Below are positions 1 to 7,132 of a DNA stretch of 21,454 bases, piece by piece; position 1 is the first letter of the stretch; every line of letters starts with the position of its first letter. The notes beneath the pieces were generated by a model. The model worked only from the letters and a program-made list of their open reading frames with translations, made no database searches and was not told where the DNA came from. The position numbers were made by a program, and so were the translations under genes. This DNA comes from an uncultured Erysipelotrichaceae bacterium. Lineage in GTDB: Bacteria > Bacillota_I > Bacilli_A > RF39 > UBA660. The DNA lies in contig CACZQZ010000022.1 in NCBI GenBank assembly GCA_902783405.1, forward strand, positions 1-21,454. The letters are read 5' to 3'.

Positions 1-265
1 AAGCATCTATTTTTGAAGTATTGTTTATTAAAATACCTTTTTGTTTAATCAAATATCCATATATATAACCTATTATTTTATCATCTATTTCTGCAAACAA
101 AATAATATGATTTTCATTTTCGATAAAATTTTCATAATAACCAATAATCCATACATTTTCATCAATATTATCATCATATTTTTTTTCGTCCTTAATTAAT
201 TTAGTTAAGAAAGAATCCGCTATCTTCCCTTCCCCACTTTCAGCTTTCCTAATTTTTATATCCAT
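1..265 (-). CDS. GNAT-family N-acetyltransferase, C-terminus cut by window edge
   Basis: The reading frame opens at the ATG at 265-263 (minus strand) and runs off the left edge after 88 codons, so only the N-terminal half is present. An AAGAAGG ribosome binding site lies 6 nt upstream. The start MDIKIRKAESG, then a segment with WIIGYYENF and HIILFAEIDDKIIGYIYGYL, matches the usual GNAT opening: strand 1, helices 1-2, then strands carrying a V/IGY turn before the acetyl-CoA loop. The acetyl-CoA binding motif itself would lie beyond the edge. It is divergent from the ribosomal operon. A TGA-TAAAAT extended -10-like sequence (298-290) could be its promoter. The substrate cannot be told. Family assignment is inference from partial sequence. 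Confidence 0.72.
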   Translation of the reverse strand, partial: MDIKIRKAESGEGKIADSFLTKLIKDEKKYDDNIDENVWIIGYYENFIENENHIILFAEIDDKIIGYIYGYLIKQKGILINNTSKIDA

Positions 266-465
266 AGTTTACCTTCTTTCATTATACCTATTTTATCATA
301 TTTTCATTATTATTATAAAAAATAAGATATATAAATAAAATAAAAATTTATAATTTTATAATTAAAAAGATTTATATTATAAAAAAACGAACGTCAATAT
401 TTTTCAAAAATCGACTTTTACTTTTTATATAAACAAAAAAATATGAAAAAAATGACAAAAAAGTG
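266..465. other. AT-rich divergent intergenic spacer
   Basis: This gap between the GNAT gene and the ribosomal promoter contains no open reading frame of note. It is almost entirely A/T, with several A- and T-tracts directly upstream of the -35 box (about 431-462) that could act as an UP element for the RNA polymerase alpha C-terminal domain. An imperfect inverted repeat sits at 393-415 (GTC arms around an A/T palindrome). Nothing else is recognisable. Confidence 0.5.
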
Positions 466-494
466 TTGATTTTTCAAAGTATTTTGTATATAAT
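466..494 (+). promoter_or_regulatory. Main promoter of the S10-spc-alpha operon
   Basis: A TTGATT -35 box (466-471) and a perfect TATAAT -10 box (489-494) are separated by exactly 17 nt, which is the housekeeping sigma consensus layout. The region upstream is A-tract rich, as expected for an UP element. Transcription would start near 501-502. It is the only strong promoter seen for the 29 genes that follow. Confidence 0.85.
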
Positions 495-500
495 CTTATG

Positions 501-627
501 TGTGTGGCAAGCGAAGATGTGTAAGGTTGCTGAAACACCCGGTTAAGTTGTAAGACAAAATAAAATAAAAATTCAGGTTTTTACACGGAGCTAGTCTATA
601 CGAGATATAGGCGAAGGGAGGAAAACA
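501..627 (+). promoter_or_regulatory. Structured 5' leader of the S10 operon
   Basis: About 126 nt separate the predicted transcription start from rpsJ. Three helices can be drawn by eye. Hairpin 1 pairs 502-505 with 535-538 (GTGT/ACAC) and 506-510 with 527-531. Hairpin 2 pairs 549-555 with 579-585. Hairpin 3 pairs 594-600 with 606-612 (GTCTATA/TATAGGC, loop CGAGA) and ends just before the AAGGGAGG ribosome binding site at 614-621. Unpaired GC-bearing patches (ACCCGG, ACGGAGCTAG) stand out against the AT-rich background, which suggests selection. A ribosomal-protein autoregulatory leader is plausible. The ligand, possibly L4 or another operon product, is inference. Confidence 0.6.
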
Positions 628-933
628 ATGTCAAATAAGAAACTAAATATCAAATTGAAAGCATATGATCACAAGAAAATTGATCAAGCTTGTGCTAGAA
701 TCATTGACACAATCAAAAGAACTGGTGGAGAAGTTAGTGGACCAGTACCACTACCAACTGAAGTTGAAAAAATTACAATTTTAAGAGCAGTTCACAAATA
801 CAAAGATTCAAGAGAACAATTTGAAAAAAGAACACACAAAAGACTAATTGTTGTGACTAACCCAAGTAAGGAAACAATCGATGCACTTCAAAGAATCGAA
901 ATTCCAAGTGGTGTTGGCATTCAAATAAAATAG
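628..933 (+). CDS. rpsJ: 30S ribosomal protein S10
   Basis: S10 sits in the head of the 30S subunit and in many bacteria also pairs with NusB during antitermination. The 101-aa product has the full family length (about 102). It carries the hallmark segment RAVHKYKDSREQFE around residues 53-66, the following HKR and the C-terminal PSGVGIQIK. The ATG at 628 lies 6 nt after an AAGGGAGG ribosome binding site. It is the first gene of the operon, with 15 nt to rplC, so any leader control acts first here. Confidence 0.98.
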   Translation: MSNKKLNIKLKAYDHKKIDQACARIIDTIKRTGGEVSGPVPLPTEVEKITILRAVHKYKDSREQFEKRTHKRLIVVTNPSKETIDALQRIEIPSGVGIQIK

Positions 934-948
934 TAGGAGGAAAAAAAT

Positions 949-1671
949 ATGGCAGGAATCTTAGGTCGTAAAATAGGAATGACTGAGGTATTTACAAAAT
1001 CTGGTAAATTAGTTCCAGTAACTGTTATTGAAGTAGAACCAAATGTTGTTACACAAATCAAAACAAAAGAAAATGATGGTTACGAAGCTATTCAATTAGG
1101 TTTTGATACCAAAAGGGAAAAGTTAGCGACAAAAGCTTCTATTGGACACACCAATAAAGCAAACACTACACCTAAGCGCTTCTTTAGAGAAATTAAAGGT
1201 GTAGACATTAGTGAATATTCACTAGGACAAGAAATTACTTGCGATATCTTCAAAGAAGGAGAAATCGTAGACGTATCTGGAATTACTAAAGGTAAAGGAT
1301 TCCAGGGTGTAATTAAAAGACATGGTCAAAGTAGAGGACCTATGGGACATGGATCACATTATCATAGACGTCCAGGTTCAATGGGAACAATGAGACCAAT
1401 GCGTGTTTTCAAAGGAAAGAAATTACCAGGACATATGGGAAGACTTTCTGTTACAATTCAAAACTTAGAAATTGTTGCAGTAGATACAGAAAACAACTTA
1501 TTATTAATTAAGGGTAATGTACCAGGAGCTAAAAAGTCTTTAGTTGTTATAAAAACATCTGTTAAAAATCCAGGTAAAATAAACGAAAGAGAAGAATTAA
1601 TCTCTTACGAAGATGCATCTTTAAAAACACCTGAAACGAAAGAATCTGCAGTAGCAGAAACTCAAGAGTAA
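949..1671 (+). CDS. rplC: 50S ribosomal protein L3, with acidic C-terminal tail
   Basis: L3 is an early 50S assembly protein whose long loop reaches the peptidyl transferase centre. The start MAGILGRKIGMTEVF and the loop with HGSHYHRRPGSMG and FKGKKLPGHMG are typical. The 240-aa product is about 30 residues longer than the usual ~209. The core ends near residue 207, and what follows is a glutamate-rich, low-complexity tail ending ESAVAETQE. The tail is in frame, the stop is TAA, and the next gene begins 13 nt later with a good ribosome binding site, so the tail is not an obvious sequencing artefact. It has no known function here. Confidence 0.98.
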   Translation: MAGILGRKIGMTEVFTKSGKLVPVTVIEVEPNVVTQIKTKENDGYEAIQLGFDTKREKLATKASIGHTNKANTTPKRFFREIKGVDISEYSLGQEITCDIFKEGEIVDVSGITKGKGFQGVIKRHGQSRGPMGHGSHYHRRPGSMGTMRPMRVFKGKKLPGHMGRLSVTIQNLEIVAVDTENNLLLIKGNVPGAKKSLVVIKTSVKNPGKINEREELISYEDASLKTPETKESAVAETQE

Positions 1672-1683
1672 GGAGGAATATAG

Positions 1684-2307
1684 ATGGGTAAAATATCTGT
1701 ATTAAACATAAAAGGCGAAAAAGTTAAAGACATTACCTTAAATGATACTGTATTTGGTATTACACCAAACGATGCTGTATTATTTGATGCAATTACATTA
1801 GCTCGTAATGCTGAAAGACAAGGTACAGCAGATACAAAAACACGTTCTGAAGTTTCTGGTGGTGGAAGAAAACCATGGAGACAAAAAGGAACAGGTAGAG
1901 CAAGACAAGGAAGTACAAGAGCACCACATTGGTATCATGGTGGAGTTGTATTTGGACCACATCCAAGAAGTTATAAAACAAAAATGAATAGAAAAGAAAG
2001 AAGACTTGCTTTAAAATCAGCTTTATCTTACAAAGTATTAGATAAAGAAATGATTGTTTTAGATGAATTAAAATTAGCATCTAATAAAACAAAAGAAATG
2101 AAAACAATCTTAGAAAACTTAAAAGTTGGAAAGAAAGTTTTAATCGTTGTTGATGAATTAAATGATGAAGTAATCTTATCATCAAGAAATTTACCAAATG
2201 TAATTTTATTACAGGCAAATGAAATCAACGTTTTAGATTTAGTTGGAACAGATAACTTAGTTATTACAGAATCAGCTATTAAGAAAATAGAGGAGGTGCT
2301 TGTATAA
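1684..2307 (+). CDS. rplD: 50S ribosomal protein L4
   Basis: L4 is a primary 23S rRNA binder with a long loop lining the exit tunnel. In gammaproteobacteria it represses its own operon by binding the S10 leader. The 207-aa protein has the expected length. The tunnel loop is clear at about residues 50-90, with SGGGRKPWRQKGTGRARQGS and the HWYHGGVVFGP segment. An AAGGAGG site precedes the ATG. The final A of its TAA stop is the first base of the rplW ATG, so translation of L23 is probably coupled to L4. Whether L4 regulates the leader in this organism is unknown. Confidence 0.98.
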   Translation: MGKISVLNIKGEKVKDITLNDTVFGITPNDAVLFDAITLARNAERQGTADTKTRSEVSGGGRKPWRQKGTGRARQGSTRAPHWYHGGVVFGPHPRSYKTKMNRKERRLALKSALSYKVLDKEMIVLDELKLASNKTKEMKTILENLKVGKKVLIVVDELNDEVILSSRNLPNVILLQANEINVLDLVGTDNLVITESAIKKIEEVLV

Positions 2308-2579
2308 TGGAATACAAAGACGTAATTAAAGCACCAATCATTACTGAAAAAAGTAACGATTTACAAGCAAACAACACATATGTATTTAGTGTTGATGTAA
2401 AAGCTAATAAAGTACAAATTAAACAAGCTATTGAAAATTTATTCAATGTTAAAGTAGAAAAAGTAAATACAGTAAACGTTAAACCAAAGAAAAAAAGAGT
2501 TGGAAGATACGTTGGAAAAACAAAAAAAGTTAAAAAAGCAATTGTAAAATTAAGTGAAGGTTCAATTGAACTTAACTAA
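2307..2579 (+). CDS. rplW: 50S ribosomal protein L23
   Basis: L23 lies at the exit of the peptide tunnel and is the docking site for trigger factor and SRP. The 90-aa protein opens with the family signature DVIKAPIITEKS and contains the basic NVKPKKKRVGRYVG segment. The start overlaps the rplD stop by one base (TAATG). Its ribosome binding site (GAGGAGGTG) lies inside the end of rplD, which supports translational coupling. Confidence 0.97.
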   Translation: MEYKDVIKAPIITEKSNDLQANNTYVFSVDVKANKVQIKQAIENLFNVKVEKVNTVNVKPKKKRVGRYVGKTKKVKKAIVKLSEGSIELN

Positions 2580-2596
2580 TCCAAAGGAGGGTAAGT

Positions 2597-3427
2597 ATGG
2601 CTATTAAAAATTTCAAACCAATGACAAATGGTACTCGTGGAATGTCTAAGTTAGTAAATGAAGAAATTACAAAAACAACTCCAGAAAAATCATTGGTTGT
2701 GACATTACATAAAAATGGTGGTCGTAATAATCAAGGTAGAATTACTGTAAGACATCGTGGCGGTGGAGAAAAACGTAAATACCGTATCATTGATTTCAAA
2801 AGAGATAAAGATGGTGTTGTTGGAACAGTAGCAAGCATTGAATACGATCCAAACAGAAGTGCAAACATTGCTTTAATTCATTATGCAGATGGTGAAAAAA
2901 GATATATTTTAGCTCCAAAAGGATTAGAAGTTGGAGATAAAATCGAAAGTGGAGAAAATGCTGATATCAAAGTTGGTAACGCATTACCACTTGCAAATAT
3001 TCCAGTTGGTACATTAGTACACAATATCGAACTAAAAGCTGGTAAAGGTGGACAAATTGCTAAAGCAGCAGGTTCATCAGTACAAATTTTAGGTCAAGAA
3101 GGAAAATACACATTATTAAGACTTGGTAGTGGAGAAGTTAGAAAAGTATTATCAACTTGTAGAGCAACTATTGGTGAAGTTGGAAATGCTGATCATGAAC
3201 TTGTTCACTTAGGAAAAGCAGGACGTACAAGACATATGGGAATTCGCCCAACAGTTCGTGGTTCTGTTATGAACCCTAATGATCACCCTCATGGTGGTGG
3301 AGAAGGACGTGCTCCAATTGGTAGAAAAGGGCCTGTTACTCCTTGGGGTAAACCAGCTCTTGGATATAAAACTAGAAAAAATAAAAAAGCTTCAGACAAA
3401 TTAATTGTTCGTCGTCGTAAAAAATAA
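2597..3427 (+). CDS. rplB: 50S ribosomal protein L2
   Basis: L2 is a highly conserved 23S binding protein needed for subunit association and for assembly of the peptidyl transferase centre. The 276-aa length is normal. Signatures include KNGGRNNQGRITVRHRGGG near residues 36-54, and the C-terminal block VMNPNDHPHGGGEGRAPIG, which contains the conserved histidine close to the catalytic centre. It ends in a basic KLIVRRRKK tail. The ATG follows AAAGGAGGG by 6 nt. Confidence 0.98.
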   Translation: MAIKNFKPMTNGTRGMSKLVNEEITKTTPEKSLVVTLHKNGGRNNQGRITVRHRGGGEKRKYRIIDFKRDKDGVVGTVASIEYDPNRSANIALIHYADGEKRYILAPKGLEVGDKIESGENADIKVGNALPLANIPVGTLVHNIELKAGKGGQIAKAAGSSVQILGQEGKYTLLRLGSGEVRKVLSTCRATIGEVGNADHELVHLGKAGRTRHMGIRPTVRGSVMNPNDHPHGGGEGRAPIGRKGPVTPWGKPALGYKTRKNKKASDKLIVRRRKK

Positions 3428-3443
3428 AGAAAGGATGAGTTAA

Positions 3444-3716
3444 ATGGCTAGAAGTTTAAAAAAAGGACCTTTCGCAGATGAAAGTTTACTTAAAAAAGTA
3501 GAAAAAGTAAAAACATCTGAAAAGAAAGAAGTAATTAAAACTTGGTCTCGTCGTTCCACAATTTTCCCAGATTTTGTAGGGTTAACTTTCGCAGTACATG
3601 ATGGAAGAAAATTTGTTCCAGTATATGTAACTGAAGATATGGTTGGTCATAAACTTGGAGAATTCGTACCAACACGTACATTCGGTGGACATGGAGACGA
3701 CAAAATTAAAAAGTAA
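3444..3716 (+). CDS. rpsS: 30S ribosomal protein S19
   Basis: S19 sits at the top of the 30S head, paired with S13, near the A-site tRNA and the subunit bridge. The 90-aa product starts MARSLKKGPF and contains the family stretch TWSRRSTIFPDFVG, then VYVTEDMVGHKLGEF and PTRTFGGH. The ribosome binding site here is weaker than its neighbours' (GAAAGGATGAG). Confidence 0.97.
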   Translation: MARSLKKGPFADESLLKKVEKVKTSEKKEVIKTWSRRSTIFPDFVGLTFAVHDGRKFVPVYVTEDMVGHKLGEFVPTRTFGGHGDDKIKK

Positions 3717-3734
3717 CCAGGAAGGAGGACTAAA

Positions 3735-4067
3735 ATGGAAGCAAAAGCAGTTGCAAAAACCGTTAGAATTGCACCTCGTAAAGCTCGTTTAGTTATTGAT
3801 TTAGTGCGTAATAAAAGCGTTAATGAAGCAGATAAAATTTTAGCAACCCTAAATAAAGAATCAGCACGTATTATTAGAAAAGTATTAACATCTGCAGTAG
3901 CAAATGCAGAAAATAATTTAGGATTAGATAAAGAAAAATTATATGTTAAAGAAGCCTATATTAATGAAGGCGCAACAATGAAAAGAATGAGATTTGGATC
4001 TCGTGGACGTATCGATCCAATCATGAAAAGAACAAGTCACATTACAGTAGTTGTTGGTGAAAAATAA
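3735..4067 (+). CDS. rplV: 50S ribosomal protein L22
   Basis: L22 contributes a beta-hairpin to the nascent-peptide tunnel and is a site of macrolide resistance mutations. The 110-aa protein has the expected length. It shows VRIAPRKARLVIDLVRNKS near the N-terminus and the C-terminal hairpin region with GATMKRMRFGSRGRI. A strong GGAAGGAGG site lies upstream. No tunnel-loop insertion or deletion is evident by eye. Confidence 0.97.
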   Translation: MEAKAVAKTVRIAPRKARLVIDLVRNKSVNEADKILATLNKESARIIRKVLTSAVANAENNLGLDKEKLYVKEAYINEGATMKRMRFGSRGRIDPIMKRTSHITVVVGEK

Positions 4068-4085
4068 GCAAAGGAGGTTTCGAAA

Positions 4086-4769
4086 GTGGGACAAAAAGTC
4101 AGTCCTTATGGACTTAGATTAGGTATTAAAGGACAAAATAAAATTTGGCAATCCAATTGGTATGCTGAAAAAGATTTTGCAAAATACTTAGAAATTGATA
4201 ATAAAATCAGAAAATATTTAGATAAAAAATTAAAAGAAGCAAGTGTCTCAAATATAGTTATTGAACGTAGTAACGGAAAAACAGACGTTATTATCAATAC
4301 AGCTAAACCAGGTGTAATTATTGGACATGGTGGAGACGAAATTGAAAAATTAAGAAAAGAATTAATTAAATTAACAAAAGAAGAAATTCAAATTTCAATT
4401 AAAGAAATTAAAAACCCAGATATGGATGCAGCATTAGTTGCAGAAAATATTGCACATCAAATTGAAAATAGAGTATCTTTCAGAATTGCACAAAAAAGAG
4501 CAATTAGAAACACTATGAAAGCAGGAGCAAAAGGAATTAAAACTTCAGTTTCTGGAAGACTTGGTGGAGTAGAAATGGCAAGAACTGAAGGATATACGGA
4601 AGGAAATATTCCACTTCATACGCTTAGAGCTGATATTGATTATGCTGTAAAAGAAGCTAATACAACATATGGAAAAATCGGTGTAAAAGTATGGATTTAT
4701 AAAGGTGAACTTCTTCCTGAAAAAAATAAGGGAGGCGAGAGAAATGGCAGTCATACCAAAAAGAACTAA
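4086..4769 (+). CDS. rpsC: 30S ribosomal protein S3
   Basis: S3 guards the mRNA entry channel of the 30S subunit. The 227-aa protein starts at a GTG codon 8 nt after AAAGGAGG, giving the canonical MGQKVSPYGLRLGI. A type II KH domain follows, with GVIIGHGGDEIEKLRKEL around residues 77-94 (its GxxG loop reads GHGG), then the C-terminal domain with GVEMARTEGYTEGNIPLHTLRADIDYA. The last eight codons overlap the start of rplP, and the rplP ribosome binding site lies within this gene. GTG as start is seen in only two genes of the operon. Confidence 0.97.
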   Translation: MGQKVSPYGLRLGIKGQNKIWQSNWYAEKDFAKYLEIDNKIRKYLDKKLKEASVSNIVIERSNGKTDVIINTAKPGVIIGHGGDEIEKLRKELIKLTKEEIQISIKEIKNPDMDAALVAENIAHQIENRVSFRIAQKRAIRNTMKAGAKGIKTSVSGRLGGVEMARTEGYTEGNIPLHTLRADIDYAVKEANTTYGKIGVKVWIYKGELLPEKNKGGERNGSHTKKN

Positions 4770-5175
4770 ATATCGTAGACCACACCGTTTAAGATATGAT
4801 GGTGTAGCTAAGGGAAACACAGAACTACATTTTGGACAGTTTGGTCTTAAAGCAGAAGAAGGTGCTTGGATTACACAAAACCAAATCGAAGCTGCTCGTG
4901 TTGCTATGACTCGTTATATGAAACGTGGAGGAAAAGTATGGATTAATATTTTCCCACACTTATCTCTTACCAAAATCCCATTAGAAACTCGTATGGGTAA
5001 AGGTAAAGGTCAACCAGAAAAATGGGTTGCCGTTGTTAAAAAAGGAAAAATTATGTTTGAAATTGATGGAGTTTCTGAAGAAACAGCACGTGAAGCATTA
5101 CGTTTAGCTATGCATAAACTTCCAATCAAATGTAAATTTGTAAAAAAAGAAAGTGGTGATTCTAGTGAAAATTGA
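4744..5175 (+). CDS. rplP: 50S ribosomal protein L16
   Basis: L16 is a late-assembly protein beside the A-site tRNA elbow. I place the start at the ATG at 4744, which has GGGAGGCGAG 4-5 nt upstream and gives MAVIPKRTKYRRPHRLRYDG, matching the family opening. An upstream in-frame ATG at 4705 would add 13 residues not seen in L16. The product is 143 aa, against about 144 in Bacillus. Signatures include QIEAARVAMTRYMKRGGKVWI and TRMGKGKGQPEKWVAVV. It overlaps rpsC by 26 nt and rpmC by 11 nt. Its stop is TGA, rare in this window, with an in-frame TAG three codons later. Confidence 0.96.
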   Translation: MAVIPKRTKYRRPHRLRYDGVAKGNTELHFGQFGLKAEEGAWITQNQIEAARVAMTRYMKRGGKVWINIFPHLSLTKIPLETRMGKGKGQPEKWVAVVKKGKIMFEIDGVSEETAREALRLAMHKLPIKCKFVKKESGDSSEN

Positions 5176-5362
5176 GGAAATTAGAAATTTAACTAGTGAA
5201 GATTTAAATAAAAAAATCGTGGAAGCACAAAAAGAATTACAAAATTTACGTTTTAGTAATGCATCAGGTAGTTTAGAAAAACCATCAAGAATTCATGAAC
5301 TTAGAAAACAAGTTGCACGTATGAAAACAATCCTACGTGAAAGAGAATTAGAAAGTAAATAG
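5165..5362 (+). CDS. rpmC: 50S ribosomal protein L29
   Basis: L29 is a small helical protein beside L23 at the tunnel exit. The most likely start is the GTG at 5165, giving a 65-aa protein beginning MKIEEIRNLTSEDLNKK, in line with the family. Two other GTGs (5153 and 5156) are less likely because they would overlay the GTGGTGAT sequence that looks like the ribosome binding site. The conserved core ELQNLRFSNASGSLEKPSRI and the R-rich end are present. It starts inside rplP in another frame, so L16 and L29 translation is probably coupled. Confidence 0.93.
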   Translation: MKIEEIRNLTSEDLNKKIVEAQKELQNLRFSNASGSLEKPSRIHELRKQVARMKTILRERELESK

Positions 5363-5373
5363 GAGGGTGTATT

Positions 5374-5631
5374 ATGGAAAAGAAAGCTAGAGAATTAGTT
5401 GGAAGAGTCGTAAGCGATAAAAACGATAAGACTATTACTGTTTTAATTGAAACTTACAAAGTTGATCCATTATACAAAAAACGTGTTAAATATTCTAAGA
5501 AATACACAGCACATGATGAAAAAAATATTGCCAAAGTTGGGGATAAAGTTCGTATAGCAGAAACTAGACCGATTTCAAAATCAAAAAGATATCGTTTGGT
5601 TGAAGTTGTAGAAGAAGCAATTATTCTATAA
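5374..5631 (+). CDS. rpsQ: 30S ribosomal protein S17
   Basis: S17 binds the 5' domain of 16S rRNA early in assembly and has an OB fold. The 85-aa product shows ARELVGRVVSDKNDKTITVL, then KYTAHDEKNIAKVGDKVRI and ETRPISKSKRYRLVEV, the typical order. The ATG follows AGGAGGGTG. It is 11 nt after rpmC and 24 nt before rplN. Confidence 0.97.
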   Translation: MEKKARELVGRVVSDKNDKTITVLIETYKVDPLYKKRVKYSKKYTAHDEKNIAKVGDKVRIAETRPISKSKRYRLVEVVEEAIIL

Positions 5632-5655
5632 TAGCGAAAATAAGGAGGATTAATT

Positions 5656-6030
5656 ATGATTCAACAAGAAAGTCGTTTAAAAGTTGCTGACAATTCTGGT
5701 GCTCGTGAATTATCTGTTATTAGAGTATTAGGTGGTAGCAAAGTTAAAACGGGAAATATTGGAGATATAGTAGTCGCAACTGTTAAAAAAGCAACACCAA
5801 ATGGTACAATCGGAAAAGGTAAAGTTGTTAGAGCAGTTGTTGTAAGAACAAAATCTGGTTTAAGAAGAGAAGATGGATCTTATATTAAATTCGATGATAA
5901 TGCAGCAGTTATTATCAAGAGTAGAGAAGATAAGACGCCAGTTGGAACTCGTGTTTTTGGACCAGTAGCACGTGAATTACGTGATAAAGAGTTTATGAAA
6001 ATTGTATCACTTGCTAAAGAAGTGTTATAG
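5656..6030 (+). CDS. rplN: 50S ribosomal protein L14
   Basis: L14 forms part of the intersubunit bridge with 16S helix 14 and is the target of the silencing factor RsfS. The 124-aa protein starts MIQQESRLKVADNSGAREL, the family signature, and contains VVVRTKSGLRREDGSYIKFD and RVFGPVARELRDKEFMKI. Length is normal (about 122). AAGGAGG lies 7 nt before the ATG. In E. coli this gene opens the spc operon, but I see no promoter in the 24-nt gap here, so it is presumably read from the S10 promoter. Confidence 0.97.
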   Translation: MIQQESRLKVADNSGARELSVIRVLGGSKVKTGNIGDIVVATVKKATPNGTIGKGKVVRAVVVRTKSGLRREDGSYIKFDDNAAVIIKSREDKTPVGTRVFGPVARELRDKEFMKIVSLAKEVL

Positions 6031-6044
6031 TTTGGAGGGAAAAC

Positions 6045-6353
6045 ATGAATTTAAAAGTTGGAGATAAAGTAAGAGTTATTTCTGGAAAAGATAGAGGAAA
6101 AGAAGGAAATATCATTAAAACTTTAAAAAATGAAAATCGTGTTGTCGTAGATGGCGTTAATATTGCAAAAAAACACATCAAAGGAAATGGACAAACACCT
6201 GGAAGCATTGAAGAAGTAGCAAGACCAATCGATGCATCTAACGTTATGATCGTTGATCCAAAATCAGGAAAACCAACTAGAATTGGACATACGGTTAATA
6301 AAAAAGGTAAAAAAGTTAGAATCACAAAAGATTCAAAAACTGAACTTGATTAA
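6045..6353 (+). CDS. rplX: 50S ribosomal protein L24
   Basis: L24 is one of the two proteins that initiate 50S assembly. The 102-aa sequence has the KOW motif at the N-terminus (KVGDKVRVISGKDRGKEGNI), followed by VVVDGVNIAKKHIKG and the PIDASNVMIVDPKSGKPTRI segment. GGAGGG precedes the ATG. Length is typical of Firmicutes. Confidence 0.97.
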   Translation: MNLKVGDKVRVISGKDRGKEGNIIKTLKNENRVVVDGVNIAKKHIKGNGQTPGSIEEVARPIDASNVMIVDPKSGKPTRIGHTVNKKGKKVRITKDSKTELD

Positions 6354-6369
6354 TGAGAGGAGGGTTAAA

Positions 6370-6909
6370 ATGAACCGCCTAAAAGAAAAGTACAATAATG
6401 AAATCGTAAAAGAATTAATGGAAAAATTTAATTATAAAAATGTGATGGAAGTTCCTAAATTAGAAAAAATCGTAGTTAATATGGGAGTAGGAGACGCTAC
6501 TCAAAACAGTAAATTATTAGAAGCTGCTATGCATGACTTAGAATTAATTACAGGTCAAAAAGCAGTTGCTACAAAAGCAAAAAAAGCCATTGCTGGATTT
6601 AAAGTTAGAGAAGGACAGGCAATTGGGTGCAAAGTTACTTTAAGAGGAGAAAATATGTACAACTTCTTAGATAAATTAATTAGTATTACACTTCCTCGTG
6701 TACGTGACTTTAGAGGACTTTCAAACAAAGCTTTTGATGGTAGAGGAAATTATACCTTAGGGCTTACAGAACAATTAATTTTCCAAGAAATTAATTATGA
6801 TGATATTGTTAAAGTACGTGGGCTTGATGTAGTAATTGTTACATCAGCAAAAACAAATGATGAAGCTTACGCACTATTAAAAGGTTTCGGAATGCCTTTT
6901 AAAAAATAA
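6370..6909 (+). CDS. rplE: 50S ribosomal protein L5
   Basis: L5 binds 5S rRNA and contacts the P-site tRNA. I choose the ATG at 6370, which follows GAGAGGAGGG and gives a 179-aa protein starting MNRLKEKYNNEIVKELMEKF, exactly the usual Bacillus length. A more upstream in-frame ATG would run back into rplX. Signatures are PKLEKIVVNMGVGDATQNSK, ITGQKAVATKAKKAIAGFK and LPRVRDFRGLSNKAFDGRGN. Confidence 0.96.
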   Translation: MNRLKEKYNNEIVKELMEKFNYKNVMEVPKLEKIVVNMGVGDATQNSKLLEAAMHDLELITGQKAVATKAKKAIAGFKVREGQAIGCKVTLRGENMYNFLDKLISITLPRVRDFRGLSNKAFDGRGNYTLGLTEQLIFQEINYDDIVKVRGLDVVIVTSAKTNDEAYALLKGFGMPFKK

Positions 6910-6927
6910 CTCTAAAAGGAGGATACT

Positions 6928-7113
6928 ATGGCTAAAACAAGCATGAAAGTTAAAGCTAGTAGAACACCAAAATTCAAAGTACGTGAATATACACGTTGCA
7001 GTCGCTGTGGTAGACCACATGCAGTACTTAAAAAATATGGTATTTGTCGTATTTGTTTTCGTGAACTAGCTTATAAAGGTCAAATACCAGGCGTAAAAAA
7101 ATCAAGCTGGTAA
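6928..7113 (+). CDS. rpsZ: 30S ribosomal protein S14, zinc-binding (type Z)
   Basis: S14 belongs to the 30S head and is assembled late. This is the short 61-aa zinc form. Two CxxC pairs (C24/C27 and C40/C43) form the zinc ribbon in RCSRCGRPHAVLKKYGICRICFREL, and it ends QIPGVKKSSW. Bacteria of this group often carry a second, cysteine-free S14 elsewhere for zinc starvation; none is in the window. AAAAGGAGG precedes the ATG. Confidence 0.97.
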   Translation: MAKTSMKVKASRTPKFKVREYTRCSRCGRPHAVLKKYGICRICFRELAYKGQIPGVKKSSW

Positions 7114-7132
7114 TAGTGAAGGGAGGATATAT

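Noticed and set aside
281..286. TATAAT-like sequence upstream of the GNAT gene (minus strand)
   Set aside because: The start it predicts would fall in the ribosome binding site; the extended -10-like sequence at 298-290 fits better.
393..415. Imperfect inverted repeat in the upstream gap (GTC ... GAC around an A/T palindrome)
   Set aside because: Two mismatches, A/T-rich background and no gene ending nearby; it is not distinguishable from chance in such sequence.
1793..2080. Minus-strand open frame inside rplD
   Set aside because: A shadow of the real L4 gene; Leu/Phe-rich translation is typical of antisense A/T-rich DNA.
4705..4743. Upstream ATG giving a longer rplP
   Set aside because: L16 does not have such an extension and the 4744 ATG has the good ribosome binding site.
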